DNA of 6,874 nt from Betaproteobacteria bacterium. GTDB lineage: Bacteria > Pseudomonadota > Gammaproteobacteria > Burkholderiales > Sulfuriferulaceae. Below the pieces are notes generated by a model, which did not search any database, had not been told where the DNA came from, and saw only the letters and a list, made by a program, of their open reading frames with translations. The position numbers and the translations under genes were made by a program. Location of the stretch: contig DMQT01000164.1 in NCBI GenBank assembly GCA_003455595.1, positions 7,956-14,829 on the forward strand. Reading direction: 5' to 3'. Below are positions 1 through 6,845 of this stretch, one piece after another; position 1 is the first letter of the stretch, and each line of letters starts with the position of its first letter.

Positions 1-1725
1 CAGGCGCTGGCAGGCAAAATAGATCCGTTAATCGGGCGTGAGCTTGAGTTGGAACGGGTGATTCAGACCCTGTGTCGTCGTCGTAAAAACAACCCTTTGT
101 TGGTTGGCGAAGCAGGTGTAGGCAAAACTGCAATTGCCGAGGGTTTGGCGAGGCGTATTGTGGAGGGCGAGATTCCGGATATTTTGTCCGAGAGTACGGT
201 GTATTCCTTGGACATGGGGGCATTGCTGGCGGGTACCAAATACCGGGGTGATTTTGAGCAACGCCTCAAAGCGGTGTTAAAGCAATTGTATGAAAATCCA
301 CACGCCATTCTGTTCATTGACGAGATACACACACTAATCGGTGCAGGCGCTGCCTCGGGTGGCACGCTGGATGCGTCTAACTTGCTCAAGCCTGCGTTGT
401 CGTCTGGTCAACTGAAATGTATCGGTGCGACCACCTACAACGAATATCGCGGTATTTTCGAGAAAGACCATGCGCTGTCGCGGCGCTTTCAGAAAGTTGA
501 TGTGAACGAGCCCTCGGTAGAAGAAACCGTGGCGATTTTGCGCGGGTTGAAGTCGCGTTTCGAGGCGCATCACGGTGTCAAATATACGGCATCGGCATTA
601 ACCACCGCAGCTGAGTTGTCGGCGCGTTACATCAATGACCGCCACTTGCCGGATAAAGCCATCGACGTGATCGACGAAGCGGGGGCGGCACAACGTATTC
701 TGCCAAAATCGCGTCAGAAAAAGATCATCAGCAAGCGCGAGATTGAAGAGATTGTCGCCAAAATTGCACGCATCCCATCCAAGAACGTCAACAGTGACGA
801 CCGGGACGCGCTGAAAAATCTCGACCGTGATCTCAAAGCGGTGGTGTTCGGCCAGGATAAAGCCATCGACGCATTGTCATCCGCCATCAAAATGGCGCGT
901 AGTGGTCTGGGCAACCCGCAAAAGCCGATTGGTTCGTTCCTGTTTTCTGGACCGACCGGGGTGGGTAAAACCGAGGTGGCACGGCAGCTGGCCTACACCA
1001 TGGGGATCGAGCTGGTGCGTTTTGATATGTCCGAGTACATGGAGCGCCATGCGGTTTCGCGGCTGATTGGCGCACCACCTGGCTATGTGGGCTTTGACCA
1101 GGGCGGATTACTGACCGAGGCGATTACCAAAAATCCTTACGCCGTGCTGTTGTTGGATGAGATTGAAAAGGCGCATCCAGATGTGTTCAACGTGTTGTTG
1201 CAAGTGATGGATCATGGCACGCTAACGGATAACAATGGCCGCAAGGCGGATTTCCGTAATGTCATCATCATCATGACCACCAATGCGGGTGCCGAATCAC
1301 TCAATAAATCGAGTATCGGCTTCACGCTTGGCAAGCAGACCGGTGACGAAATGGCAGATATCAAGCGTACCTTTACGCCGGAATTCCGTAATCGCCTGGA
1401 TGCCATGATTTCGTTTGCATCGCTGTCGCAGGAAGTCATCCTGCGCGTGGTGGATAAATTCCTGATGCAACTGGAAGATCAGTTGCATGAGAAAAAAGTG
1501 GAGGCTAATTTCACCGATGCACTGAAGGCGCATCTGGCCAAAAAAGGCTTTGATCCGCTCATGGGCGCACGGCCAATGGCGCGTCTGATTCAGGATGAGA
1601 TTCGCCGGGCATTGGCAGACGAACTGTTGTTCGGTCGTCTTGCCAATGGTGGGCATGTCACGGTGGACCTTGATGCGGATGATAAGATTCACCTGTCTTT
1701 TGACGAAGAGACGGTTGCTATCTAA
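1..1725 (+). CDS. clpA: ATP-dependent Clp protease ATP-binding subunit ClpA (5' end missing)
   Basis: ClpA is the hexameric AAA+ unfoldase that feeds substrates, including N-degron proteins handed over by ClpS, into the cytoplasmic ClpP peptidase. The reading frame is open from base 1, so the N-terminal adaptor-binding domain and true start lie upstream. By comparison with E. coli ClpA (758 aa) roughly 180 residues are missing, and 574 are present. D1 shows Walker A GEAGVGKT at 106-129 and Walker B ILFIDEIH at 307-330. D2 shows Walker A GPTGVGKT at 949-972, the pore-loop segment GYVGF near 1081 and Walker B VLLLDEIE at 1144-1167. An IGF tripeptide at 1315-1323 fits the ClpP-docking loop, and GARPMAR near 1564 fits D2 sensor 2. 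The short linker between D1 and D2, with no long coiled-coil middle domain, and the IGF loop argue against ClpB. The overall match to ClpA is close to the end. A terminator follows directly. clpS would be expected upstream, outside this window. Confidence 0.97.
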   Translation, partial: QALAGKIDPLIGRELELERVIQTLCRRRKNNPLLVGEAGVGKTAIAEGLARRIVEGEIPDILSESTVYSLDMGALLAGTKYRGDFEQRLKAVLKQLYENPHAILFIDEIHTLIGAGAASGGTLDASNLLKPALSSGQLKCIGATTYNEYRGIFEKDHALSRRFQKVDVNEPSVEETVAILRGLKSRFEAHHGVKYTASALTTAAELSARYINDRHLPDKAIDVIDEAGAAQRILPKSRQKKIISKREIEEIVAKIARIPSKNVNSDDRDALKNLDRDLKAVVFGQDKAIDALSSAIKMARSGLGNPQKPIGSFLFSGPTGVGKTEVARQLAYTMGIELVRFDMSEYMERHAVSRLIGAPPGYVGFDQGGLLTEAITKNPYAVLLLDEIEKAHPDVFNVLLQVMDHGTLTDNNGRKADFRNVIIIMTTNAGAESLNKSSIGFTLGKQTGDEMADIKRTFTPEFRNRLDAMISFASLSQEVILRVVDKFLMQLEDQLHEKKVEANFTDALKAHLAKKGFDPLMGARPMARLIQDEIRRALADELLFGRLANGGHVTVDLDADDKIHLSFDEETVAI

Positions 1726-1745
1726 ACCTTGCTTACGGCAAACAA

Positions 1746-1777
1746 AGCGGCTGGAGTTTCCCTCCAGCCGTTATTTT
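1746..1777 (+). terminator. Intrinsic terminator of clpA
   Basis: A perfect 9-bp GC-rich stem pairs 1748-1756 with 1762-1770 around a 5-base TTTCC loop. It is extended by a G-U and an A-U pair at the base and followed by a T-rich tail (TTATTTTAT). It starts about 20 bases after the clpA stop, so it should end clpA transcription and separate it from the lipoprotein gene downstream. Confidence 0.9.
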
Positions 1778-1814
1778 ATGGTTCGTTAATAACACTAAAT
1801 CAGGGAGACAATTA

Positions 1815-2708
1815 ATGAAACAGCATTCAAAATTAACCAACGTCGCGTTGGCAATGTTATTGGGGTTGGCGCTGTCAGCGTGTAGCAATAAACAAGACAA
1901 TCAAACACCGGCAATTGCAAAAGTGAATGGTGACACCATTACGGCAGCCGAGCTGAATCAGGCGATCGCACGTTTGAATATCACCAAGGCGGACCAGATT
2001 GCTGCAGCCAAACCGCAGGTCTTGAAGGCCTTGGTCGACCAGCAGCTGCTGGTGCAAAAAGCAATGGAACAGCGGCTGGACAAGGACCCGGCCGTGGGGG
2101 AGCTGCTGGAGGCTGCGCGTCGTCAGGTCTTGTCGCAAGCGTTCATCGAGCGCTCGGCAAAAGGGGTTGCCAAGCCCACTGACGCGGAAATCAGCGATTA
2201 TTACAATCAGCATCCGGAATTATTTGGTCAGCGCCGCATATTCACCTTGCAGGAACTCAGCATTAGCGTATCTCCTGACCGCGTACAAGAAGTGAAATCG
2301 CACCTCGACAGCAGCCAGAGTCTGGGCGATTTTGTGGCCTGGATGCGTAGCCAGAACATTCCTTTCCGCGGCGGCAATGGCGTGAAACCGGCAGAACAAC
2401 TGCCACTGGAAATCCTGCCCAAGTTGCAAAGCATGCAGATTGGGCAATCGCTGGCGATGCCTGCACCCGGCGGCATGACTGTTTTGCAGATACTGGCCGA
2501 GCAAAACGAACCGATGACACTGGATAAATCGCGCAGTGCGATAGAGCATTTCCTGATGACCGCCAAACAGCGTGAAGCAGCCGAAACTGCGCTGAAAACA
2601 CTGAGAGGCAGCGCCAAAATTGAATATCTTGGAGAGTTTGCCGAGGGTAGCAAGGCAGCTACCAAGCAACCAGATAGCAATAATGCCGGTCTGCCCGCGA
2701 TAAAATAA
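1815..2708 (+). CDS. epsD: EpsD-family SurA/PpiC-like periplasmic lipoprotein
   Basis: A 297-aa protein that I recognise as the EpsD-family peptidyl-prolyl cis-trans isomerase type found in exosortase-associated exopolysaccharide loci such as the methanolan cluster of Methylobacillus. The start is supported by GGGAGA at 1803-1808, six bases before the ATG. Residues 1-23 form a lipoprotein signal: a basic start, a hydrophobic stretch and lipobox LSAC with C23. Serine at +2 predicts outer-membrane sorting facing the periplasm. Residues about 32-135 form a helical SurA-N-like chaperone region (AKVNGDTIT, then a segment rich in Leu, Gln and Ala). Residues about 140-228 resemble a PpiC domain, with RRIFTLQEL in place of the usual first strand, GGNG at 186-189 and a MTVLQIL final strand. 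The two histidines typical of active parvulins are not seen at the expected places, so a chaperone role is as likely as isomerase activity. The tail (from about 275) is low-complexity and polar. It probably helps export or assembly of an envelope product. The family call is fairly firm; the role is inferred. Confidence 0.8.
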   Translation: MKQHSKLTNVALAMLLGLALSACSNKQDNQTPAIAKVNGDTITAAELNQAIARLNITKADQIAAAKPQVLKALVDQQLLVQKAMEQRLDKDPAVGELLEAARRQVLSQAFIERSAKGVAKPTDAEISDYYNQHPELFGQRRIFTLQELSISVSPDRVQEVKSHLDSSQSLGDFVAWMRSQNIPFRGGNGVKPAEQLPLEILPKLQSMQIGQSLAMPAPGGMTVLQILAEQNEPMTLDKSRSAIEHFLMTAKQREAAETALKTLRGSAKIEYLGEFAEGSKAATKQPDSNNAGLPAIK

Positions 2709-2720
2709 CCATCAACCTGA

Positions 2721-2763
2721 CGTAGCCCAACGTCCTCGAGCGACTGGCCAGCGTTGGGCCACG
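2721..2763. repeat. Imperfect inverted repeat (hairpin) between epsD and manC
   Basis: The arms 2721-2732 and 2752-2763 pair in 11 of 12 positions, with one A/C mismatch at 2724/2760. The inner eight pairs (GCCCAACG with CGTTGGGC) are perfect. The 19-base loop contains the small palindrome CTGGCCAG, part of which overlaps the arm. No run of T follows on either strand, so it does not look like a standard intrinsic terminator. It could be an mRNA-stabilising or processing hairpin in an epsD-manC transcript, a weak attenuator, or a dispersed repeat unit. No second copy is apparent in this window. Confidence 0.6.
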
Positions 2764-2793
2764 CTCGTGTGATTAGAATCTGGAAAAAGTCCT

Positions 2794-4215
2794 ATGCATA
2801 TTCATCCCGTCATCCTTTCTGGTGGTTCTGGCACACGTCTGTGGCCATTGTCGCGCGCGGCGTTGCCAAAACAGTTATTGCCGTTGGTGACGGCGCATTC
2901 GCTTTTGCAGGAAACTGTGCTGCGGCTGCGTGGCATCAGCGGTGTCACCGCGCCGACGCTGGTCTGCAACCATGAACACCGTTTCATGGTGGCCGAGCAG
3001 ATGCGCGAGATCAAGGCTACACCGGCGAATATTTTTCTGGAGCCGATGGGCCGCAACACCGCGCCAGCGGCTGCGATTGCGGCGTTGGCAGTGCAGGCCG
3101 CCGACCCGGATGGTTTGCTGTTGTTATTGCCGGCGGATCATTTGATTGCCGATGTTGCTGCGTTTGAACACGCCGTCAGTGTTGCCGCTGAAGCCGCGCG
3201 CACCGGGCATCTGGTGACGTTTGGCATCGTGCCGTTGGCGCCCGAGACGGGCTATGGCTATATCCGGCGCAGTGCCCAACCACTGGATACCCAAGCCGAG
3301 GTGTATGGCGTTGAAGCCTTCGTCGAAAAACCGTCGCGCGACGTTGCCGAGGCTTACCTCGCGGCGGGTGATTATCTGTGGAACAGCGGCATGTTCCTGT
3401 TTCAGGCCAGCGCTTTTCTGAATGAATTGAAGCAATTTCATCCGGATATTTTTGCTGCCAGTCAAGTGGCGCTCGATAACAGCACACGCGACCTGGATTT
3501 TGTCCGGCTCGACAGCGCGGCATTCGAAACCTGCCCATCCGAATCCATCGACTACGCCGTGATGGAGCGCACCCGAAAAGCCGTCGTAGTGCCGGTAGAC
3601 ATGGGCTGGAGTGACATCGGTTCGTGGTCGGCGTTATGGGAAGTGGGTGACAAGGATGCCCAAGGTAATGTGTTGCGTGGCGATATCTACATCGACGCCG
3701 CACACAACAACCTGATTCGTGCTGAAAGTCGTATGGTGGCAGTAATTGGGGTATCCGATCTGGTGGTCGTTGAAACTGCCGATGCGGTGATGGTGGCGCA
3801 CAAGGATTGCGTTCAGGACGTCAAAAAAACAGTTGAATACCTCAAGCAGCATGGCCGTACCGAACACCTCAATCACACCCGCGTGTTCCGCCCTTGGGGC
3901 TGGTACGAAGGCATCGACAGCGGTGAACGGTTTCAGGTCAAACGCATCATGGTGACGCCGGGTGAAAAGCTGTCGCTGCAAATGCATCACCACCGTGCCG
4001 AGCACTGGATCGTGGTGAGCGGCACCGCACGCGTCACGCGCGACGACGAAGTGATCCTGTTGACCGAAAATCAGTCAACCTACATTCCGCTTGGCAGCAC
4101 CCACCGCCTGGAAAATGCCGGCAAGATTGCGCTGCACATGATCGAAGTGCAATCGGGCGCCTATCTGGGCGAGGATGACATCGTCCGGTTTGAAGATATT
4201 TACAAGCGCAATTAG
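2794..4215 (+). CDS. manC: Mannose-1-phosphate guanylyltransferase / mannose-6-phosphate isomerase (bifunctional)
   Basis: A 473-aa cytoplasmic enzyme of the ManC/AlgA/XanB (type II PMI) family. It interconverts fructose-6-P and mannose-6-P and joins mannose-1-P with GTP to give GDP-mannose. Phosphomannomutase, needed between the two steps, is not in the window. The N-terminal nucleotidyltransferase carries the pyrophosphorylase signature GGSGTRLWPLSR (10-21) followed by PKQ (25-27), LEPMGRNTAPA (82-92), FVEKP (176-180), WNSGMF (196-201) and DMGWSDIGSW (269-278). The C-terminal cupin has RPWGW (366-370) and QMHHHRAEHW (396-405), whose Gln/His/Glu residues fit the metal site of the isomerase, with H437 a likely further ligand. 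Length matches the family. The start is preceded by a modest GGAAAAA at 2782-2788, and the glycine-rich loop lies correctly near the N-terminus. GDP-mannose would feed exopolysaccharide, LPS or GDP-sugar synthesis; the EpsD-like gene upstream favours exopolysaccharide. manC, algA and xanB are interchangeable names here. Confidence 0.95.
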   Translation: MHIHPVILSGGSGTRLWPLSRAALPKQLLPLVTAHSLLQETVLRLRGISGVTAPTLVCNHEHRFMVAEQMREIKATPANIFLEPMGRNTAPAAAIAALAVQAADPDGLLLLLPADHLIADVAAFEHAVSVAAEAARTGHLVTFGIVPLAPETGYGYIRRSAQPLDTQAEVYGVEAFVEKPSRDVAEAYLAAGDYLWNSGMFLFQASAFLNELKQFHPDIFAASQVALDNSTRDLDFVRLDSAAFETCPSESIDYAVMERTRKAVVVPVDMGWSDIGSWSALWEVGDKDAQGNVLRGDIYIDAAHNNLIRAESRMVAVIGVSDLVVVETADAVMVAHKDCVQDVKKTVEYLKQHGRTEHLNHTRVFRPWGWYEGIDSGERFQVKRIMVTPGEKLSLQMHHHRAEHWIVVSGTARVTRDDEVILLTENQSTYIPLGSTHRLENAGKIALHMIEVQSGAYLGEDDIVRFEDIYKRN

Positions 4216-4268
4216 TCAGAATCGGCTACATTGTGACGGTTTTTTGACTTGGCGAAGGGTGGACAATA

Positions 4269-5504
4269 ATGAAGAATAATATGAAATGGGATGCATGGCT
4301 GGTGGCCTTGGGTTTGTTGGGGTTCTCAGGCACGGCATCCAGCGCCGGATTCTCCCTGATTGAAGAAAGTGTGAGTGGATTGGGCAACGCGTTTGCCGGG
4401 GGGGCAGCCAGTGCGGAAGACGCCAGCACGGTATTTTTCAATCCGGCTGGTATGACGCGGTTGTCCGGGTCTCAGTTATCGCTGGTGCTGCATGCTATTA
4501 AACCGACTGTTGAATTCTCCAATACGGCGAGCGTCGCCGCCGCAGGCCGACCACTCGGCGGCAATGGTGGTGATGCGGGCAATTGGACACCGGTACCCAA
4601 TTTTTACTACGTGACAGAACTGAGCCAAAACCTGCGTGCAGGGCTGGGGATTTCTTCGCCGTTCGGTCTGAAAACCGAATACGACCCAAGCTGGATGGGA
4701 CGGTTCCAGGCCATCAAGTCGGACTTAAAAACCATTAACATCAATCCGGCGCTAGCCTACAAGATCAATGACCAGCTTTCGGTCGGTGCGGGTCTGAATG
4801 CGCAATATATCTCGGCGGAACTCACCAATGCCGTTTATCTTGGCGCTGGTCCAGAGGGTCAGGCGAAGGTGAAGGGGGACGATTGGAGCGTTGGCTACAA
4901 TCTGGGCGTGTTATATGAATTGAACCCGGCGACGCGCTTTGGTCTGGCGTATCGCTCGGATGTGCGCCATAAACTCGAAGGCGACGTGACGTTCACTGGC
5001 GTGCCAGCACCCAATGGCCCGATCAGTGCGGAAATAACTTTGCCTGAAACGGTTTCGCTGAGCGGTTTTCATCAAATCAACCCGCAGTGGGCAATGATGG
5101 GTGACATTACCTGGACGCGCTGGAGTCGGTTCCAGGAGTTGCGCATCGTACGCAATACCGGCATCACAGTCGGACAGCCAACGATAGAAAACTGGGATGA
5201 CACCTATCGTTTTGCACTTGGTGCCAGTTATCAGCAGAGTAAGCAACTGAAACTGCGCGGCGGCATTGCCTATGACCAGTCGCCGGTGTCCGATGCCTAT
5301 CGCACGGCACGCATTCCGGATGCTGACCGCACCTGGTTGACAGTGGGCGCAACGTATCAACTGTCGGCCAAAAGCTCGATGGACTTCGGCTATGCGCACA
5401 TCTTTGTCGCGAATGCTGCGATCAATTCCGGGACGCCTGCGCTGGTGGGTGAATACAGCAACAGCGTCGATATTCTCAGCGCACAGTTCAACCACCGTTT
5501 CTGA
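4269..5504 (+). CDS. FadL/OmpP1-family outer-membrane transporter
   Basis: A 411-aa outer-membrane beta-barrel of the FadL family, which lets long-chain fatty acids and other hydrophobic molecules cross the outer membrane by lateral diffusion. Residues 1-26 form a Sec signal peptide with likely cleavage after ASSA, before GFSL. The mature N-terminus contains the family's hatch region: a Gly/Ala-rich stretch, then VFFNPAGM at 55-62. SSPFGLKTEY (129-138) is also typical. The rest alternates aromatic and polar residues in strand-like segments and ends FNHRF, with the C-terminal Phe expected for BAM-dependent insertion. The ATG at 4269 is chosen because AAGGGTGGA lies at 4255-4263, about five bases upstream; an in-frame ATG at 4281 lies too far from it. 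The gap from manC is only 53 bases with no clear terminator, so co-transcription is possible. The substrate cannot be told: fatty acids, alkanes or aromatics are all known for the family. Confidence 0.92.
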   Translation: MKNNMKWDAWLVALGLLGFSGTASSAGFSLIEESVSGLGNAFAGGAASAEDASTVFFNPAGMTRLSGSQLSLVLHAIKPTVEFSNTASVAAAGRPLGGNGGDAGNWTPVPNFYYVTELSQNLRAGLGISSPFGLKTEYDPSWMGRFQAIKSDLKTININPALAYKINDQLSVGAGLNAQYISAELTNAVYLGAGPEGQAKVKGDDWSVGYNLGVLYELNPATRFGLAYRSDVRHKLEGDVTFTGVPAPNGPISAEITLPETVSLSGFHQINPQWAMMGDITWTRWSRFQELRIVRNTGITVGQPTIENWDDTYRFALGASYQQSKQLKLRGGIAYDQSPVSDAYRTARIPDADRTWLTVGATYQLSAKSSMDFGYAHIFVANAAINSGTPALVGEYSNSVDILSAQFNHRF

Positions 5505-5512
5505 CAGGTTTT

Positions 5513-5557
5513 CACCCAATAAAAAAGGCCGGTAATCCCGGCCTTTTTTATTGGGTG
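5513..5557. terminator. Bidirectional intrinsic terminator between converging genes
   Basis: Arms 5513-5532 and 5538-5557 are perfectly complementary over 20 bp around a 5-base loop (TAATC). The core is AAAAAAGGCCGG on the left and CCGGCCTTTTTT on the right, so a GC core is followed by six T on both strands. It lies 8 bases after the stop of the FadL-like gene and 8 bases beyond the stop of the aminotransferase gene, and should end transcription from both sides. Confidence 0.96.
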
Positions 5558-5565
5558 ACGCTGGC

Positions 5566-6759
5566 TCAGGTCAGCAGTGTGTGTATGCGCTGCAGCGCCG
5601 CCTTGAGGTTGTCCATCGAGGTGGCAAACGACAGCCGTACGTAGCCTTCGGCACCAAATGCAGAACCCGGTACTACGGCCACGCCCACCTGTTCGAGTAA
5701 GTATTCGCTGAACGCCACATCGGTCGCGTGGGGGATTTTTCCTTCTTCATGTAAGCGTTCGATAGCACGCCGCACGTGCGGAAACGCGTAGAAGGCACCC
5801 CCTGCGTACAGGCAGTCGATGCCGGGGATGGCATTCAACGCCGCCACCACATAGGCATGACGCTCGCGAAACGCTGCCAGCATCGGCGTGATGCAAGCCT
5901 GATCGCCATTCAGCGCAGCTTCCGCCGCCACTTGCGAAATCGACGTCGGGTTGGAGGTCGATTGCGACTGCACGTTTTCCATCGCGGTAATCAGCGTTTC
6001 GGGCCCGGCACAGTAGCCGATGCGCCAGCCGGTCATGGCATACGCCTTGGACACGCCGTTCAGCACCATGGTGCGGTCATACAGATCGGGGCAGGCGTTG
6101 AGGATGTTGGCGAACGGTTCGTCCTGTAGCAGGATGTGTTCGTACATGTCATCGGTGGCGATAATCGCTTGCGGCCAGGCGCGCAGCACGTCGCCCAGCG
6201 CGGCCAGTTCGTCCAGCGTGTAGACGGCACCGCTGGGATTGCTCGGGCTGTTGAGCACGACTAATTTGGTGTTGGGGTTGAGCGCGGATTTTAGTTGTTC
6301 CGGCGTGATCTTGAAACCCTGGTCGATTCCGGCTTCAATGATGACCGGCGTGCCGCCTGCCAGAATCACGATATCCGGGTAAGACACCCAATACGGCGCG
6401 GGAATAATCACTTCGTCGCCGGGATTGATCAGCGCCTGCACCAGGTTGAAAAAGCTCTGCTTGCCGCCACATGACACCAGGATTTGCTTGGCGTTGTAGT
6501 CCAGTCCGTTATCGCGTTTGAACTTGTTGATGACTGCCTGCTTCAAAGACGGAGTGCCGCCCACCGCCGTGTATTTGGTGAAACCGCGCGCGATGGCATC
6601 TACGGCTGCGTCCTTGATGTGCTGCGGCGTGTCAAAGTCGGGTTCGCCTGCGCCGAGGCCGATGATGTCTTTGCCTTCGGCTTTGAGTTTGGCGGCACGC
6701 GCCGTGACGGCGAGGGTGGGGGAGGGCTTGATAGCCTGAACACGCTTCGAGAGTTCCAA
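5566..6759 (-). CDS. aspC: Aspartate aminotransferase, class I PLP-dependent
   Basis: A 397-aa cytoplasmic PLP enzyme that transfers the amino group between aspartate and 2-oxoglutarate, giving oxaloacetate and glutamate. It resembles the bacterial I-beta group (Thermus/Rhizobium AatA type). Visible family residues: GAGEPDFDTP (36-45), KYTAVGGTP (62-70), N174 in SPSNPSG, D203 and Y206 in TDDMYEH, the Schiff-base lysine K238 in SKAYAMTGWRIGY with R246 for phosphate binding, and R375 in YVRLSFA for the substrate alpha-carboxylate. CGGKQ places K100 where Thermus AspC uses a lysine to bind the distal carboxylate, which supports an acidic amino acid as substrate. Some relatives also transaminate prephenate, and this cannot be excluded. 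The start codon is TTG, supported by AAGGA six bases upstream; the next residues ELSKRVQAIKPSPT match a normal family N-terminus. It converges on the FadL-like gene and diverges from the gene at the right edge. Confidence 0.95.
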   Translation of the reverse strand: MELSKRVQAIKPSPTLAVTARAAKLKAEGKDIIGLGAGEPDFDTPQHIKDAAVDAIARGFTKYTAVGGTPSLKQAVINKFKRDNGLDYNAKQILVSCGGKQSFFNLVQALINPGDEVIIPAPYWVSYPDIVILAGGTPVIIEAGIDQGFKITPEQLKSALNPNTKLVVLNSPSNPSGAVYTLDELAALGDVLRAWPQAIIATDDMYEHILLQDEPFANILNACPDLYDRTMVLNGVSKAYAMTGWRIGYCAGPETLITAMENVQSQSTSNPTSISQVAAEAALNGDQACITPMLAAFRERHAYVVAALNAIPGIDCLYAGGAFYAFPHVRRAIERLHEEGKIPHATDVAFSEYLLEQVGVAVVPGSAFGAEGYVRLSFATSMDNLKAALQRIHTLLT

Positions 6760-6845
6760 CTTGGATCCTTAGGGGCTGGGGGCGGGCGGTATGAACCACC
6801 CCGCGTGATAAGATACTTGATGATTAATGGACGCCGATTTTACCC
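6760..6845. promoter_or_regulatory. Divergent intergenic region between aspC and the putative uvrB
   Basis: An 86-base gap between two divergent starts must hold at least the 5' leaders and probably promoters for both genes. On the plus strand TGATAAGAT at 6806-6814 resembles an extended -10 element (TGn followed by a hexamer matching TATAAT at four of six positions), but there is no good -35. No convincing promoter is seen for aspC on the minus strand. I see no LexA-type CTGT-N8-ACAG box here. Confidence 0.3.
6766..6770 (-). promoter_or_regulatory. Ribosome binding site fixing the TTG start of aspC
   Basis: Read on the minus strand, AAGGA is followed by six bases (TCCAAG) and then TTG. No ATG or GTG nearby fits the conserved N-terminus of the family as well, so this site decides the unusual start codon. 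Confidence 0.75.

Noticed and set aside
1..1725. ClpB or ClpC instead of ClpA
   Set aside because: There is no long coiled-coil middle domain between the two ATPase modules, a ClpP-docking IGF loop is present, and the sequence follows ClpA closely through both modules.
2220..2680. Overlapping minus-strand open frames of about 150 codons
   Set aside because: They lie opposite the EpsD-like gene, mutually overlap in two frames and have no recognisable domain or start signal.
2774..2779. TAGAAT as a -10 box for manC
   Set aside because: It matches TATAAT at five of six positions, but no -35 lies at the right distance and transcription would start inside or after the ribosome binding site of manC.
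3176..3703. A 175-codon minus-strand open frame
   Set aside because: It lies opposite manC, whose motifs run through this stretch. Its product is dominated by Arg, Cys, Pro and His, typical of an antisense shadow.
4215..4246. GTCA...TGAC followed by a T-run as a manC terminator
   Set aside because: The stem is only four pairs with a 15-base loop, too weak to support a terminator despite the run of six or more T.
4244..4270. TTGACT at 4244-4249 as a -35 box for the FadL-like gene
   Set aside because: A correctly spaced -10 would fall on or over the ATG at 4269, leaving no leader for the ribosome binding site at 4255-4263.
4911..5519. A 202-codon minus-strand open frame
   Set aside because: It lies opposite the FadL-like gene, which has a signal peptide, family motifs and its own ribosome binding site. 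The reverse product is rich in Arg, His and Cys and shows no family features.
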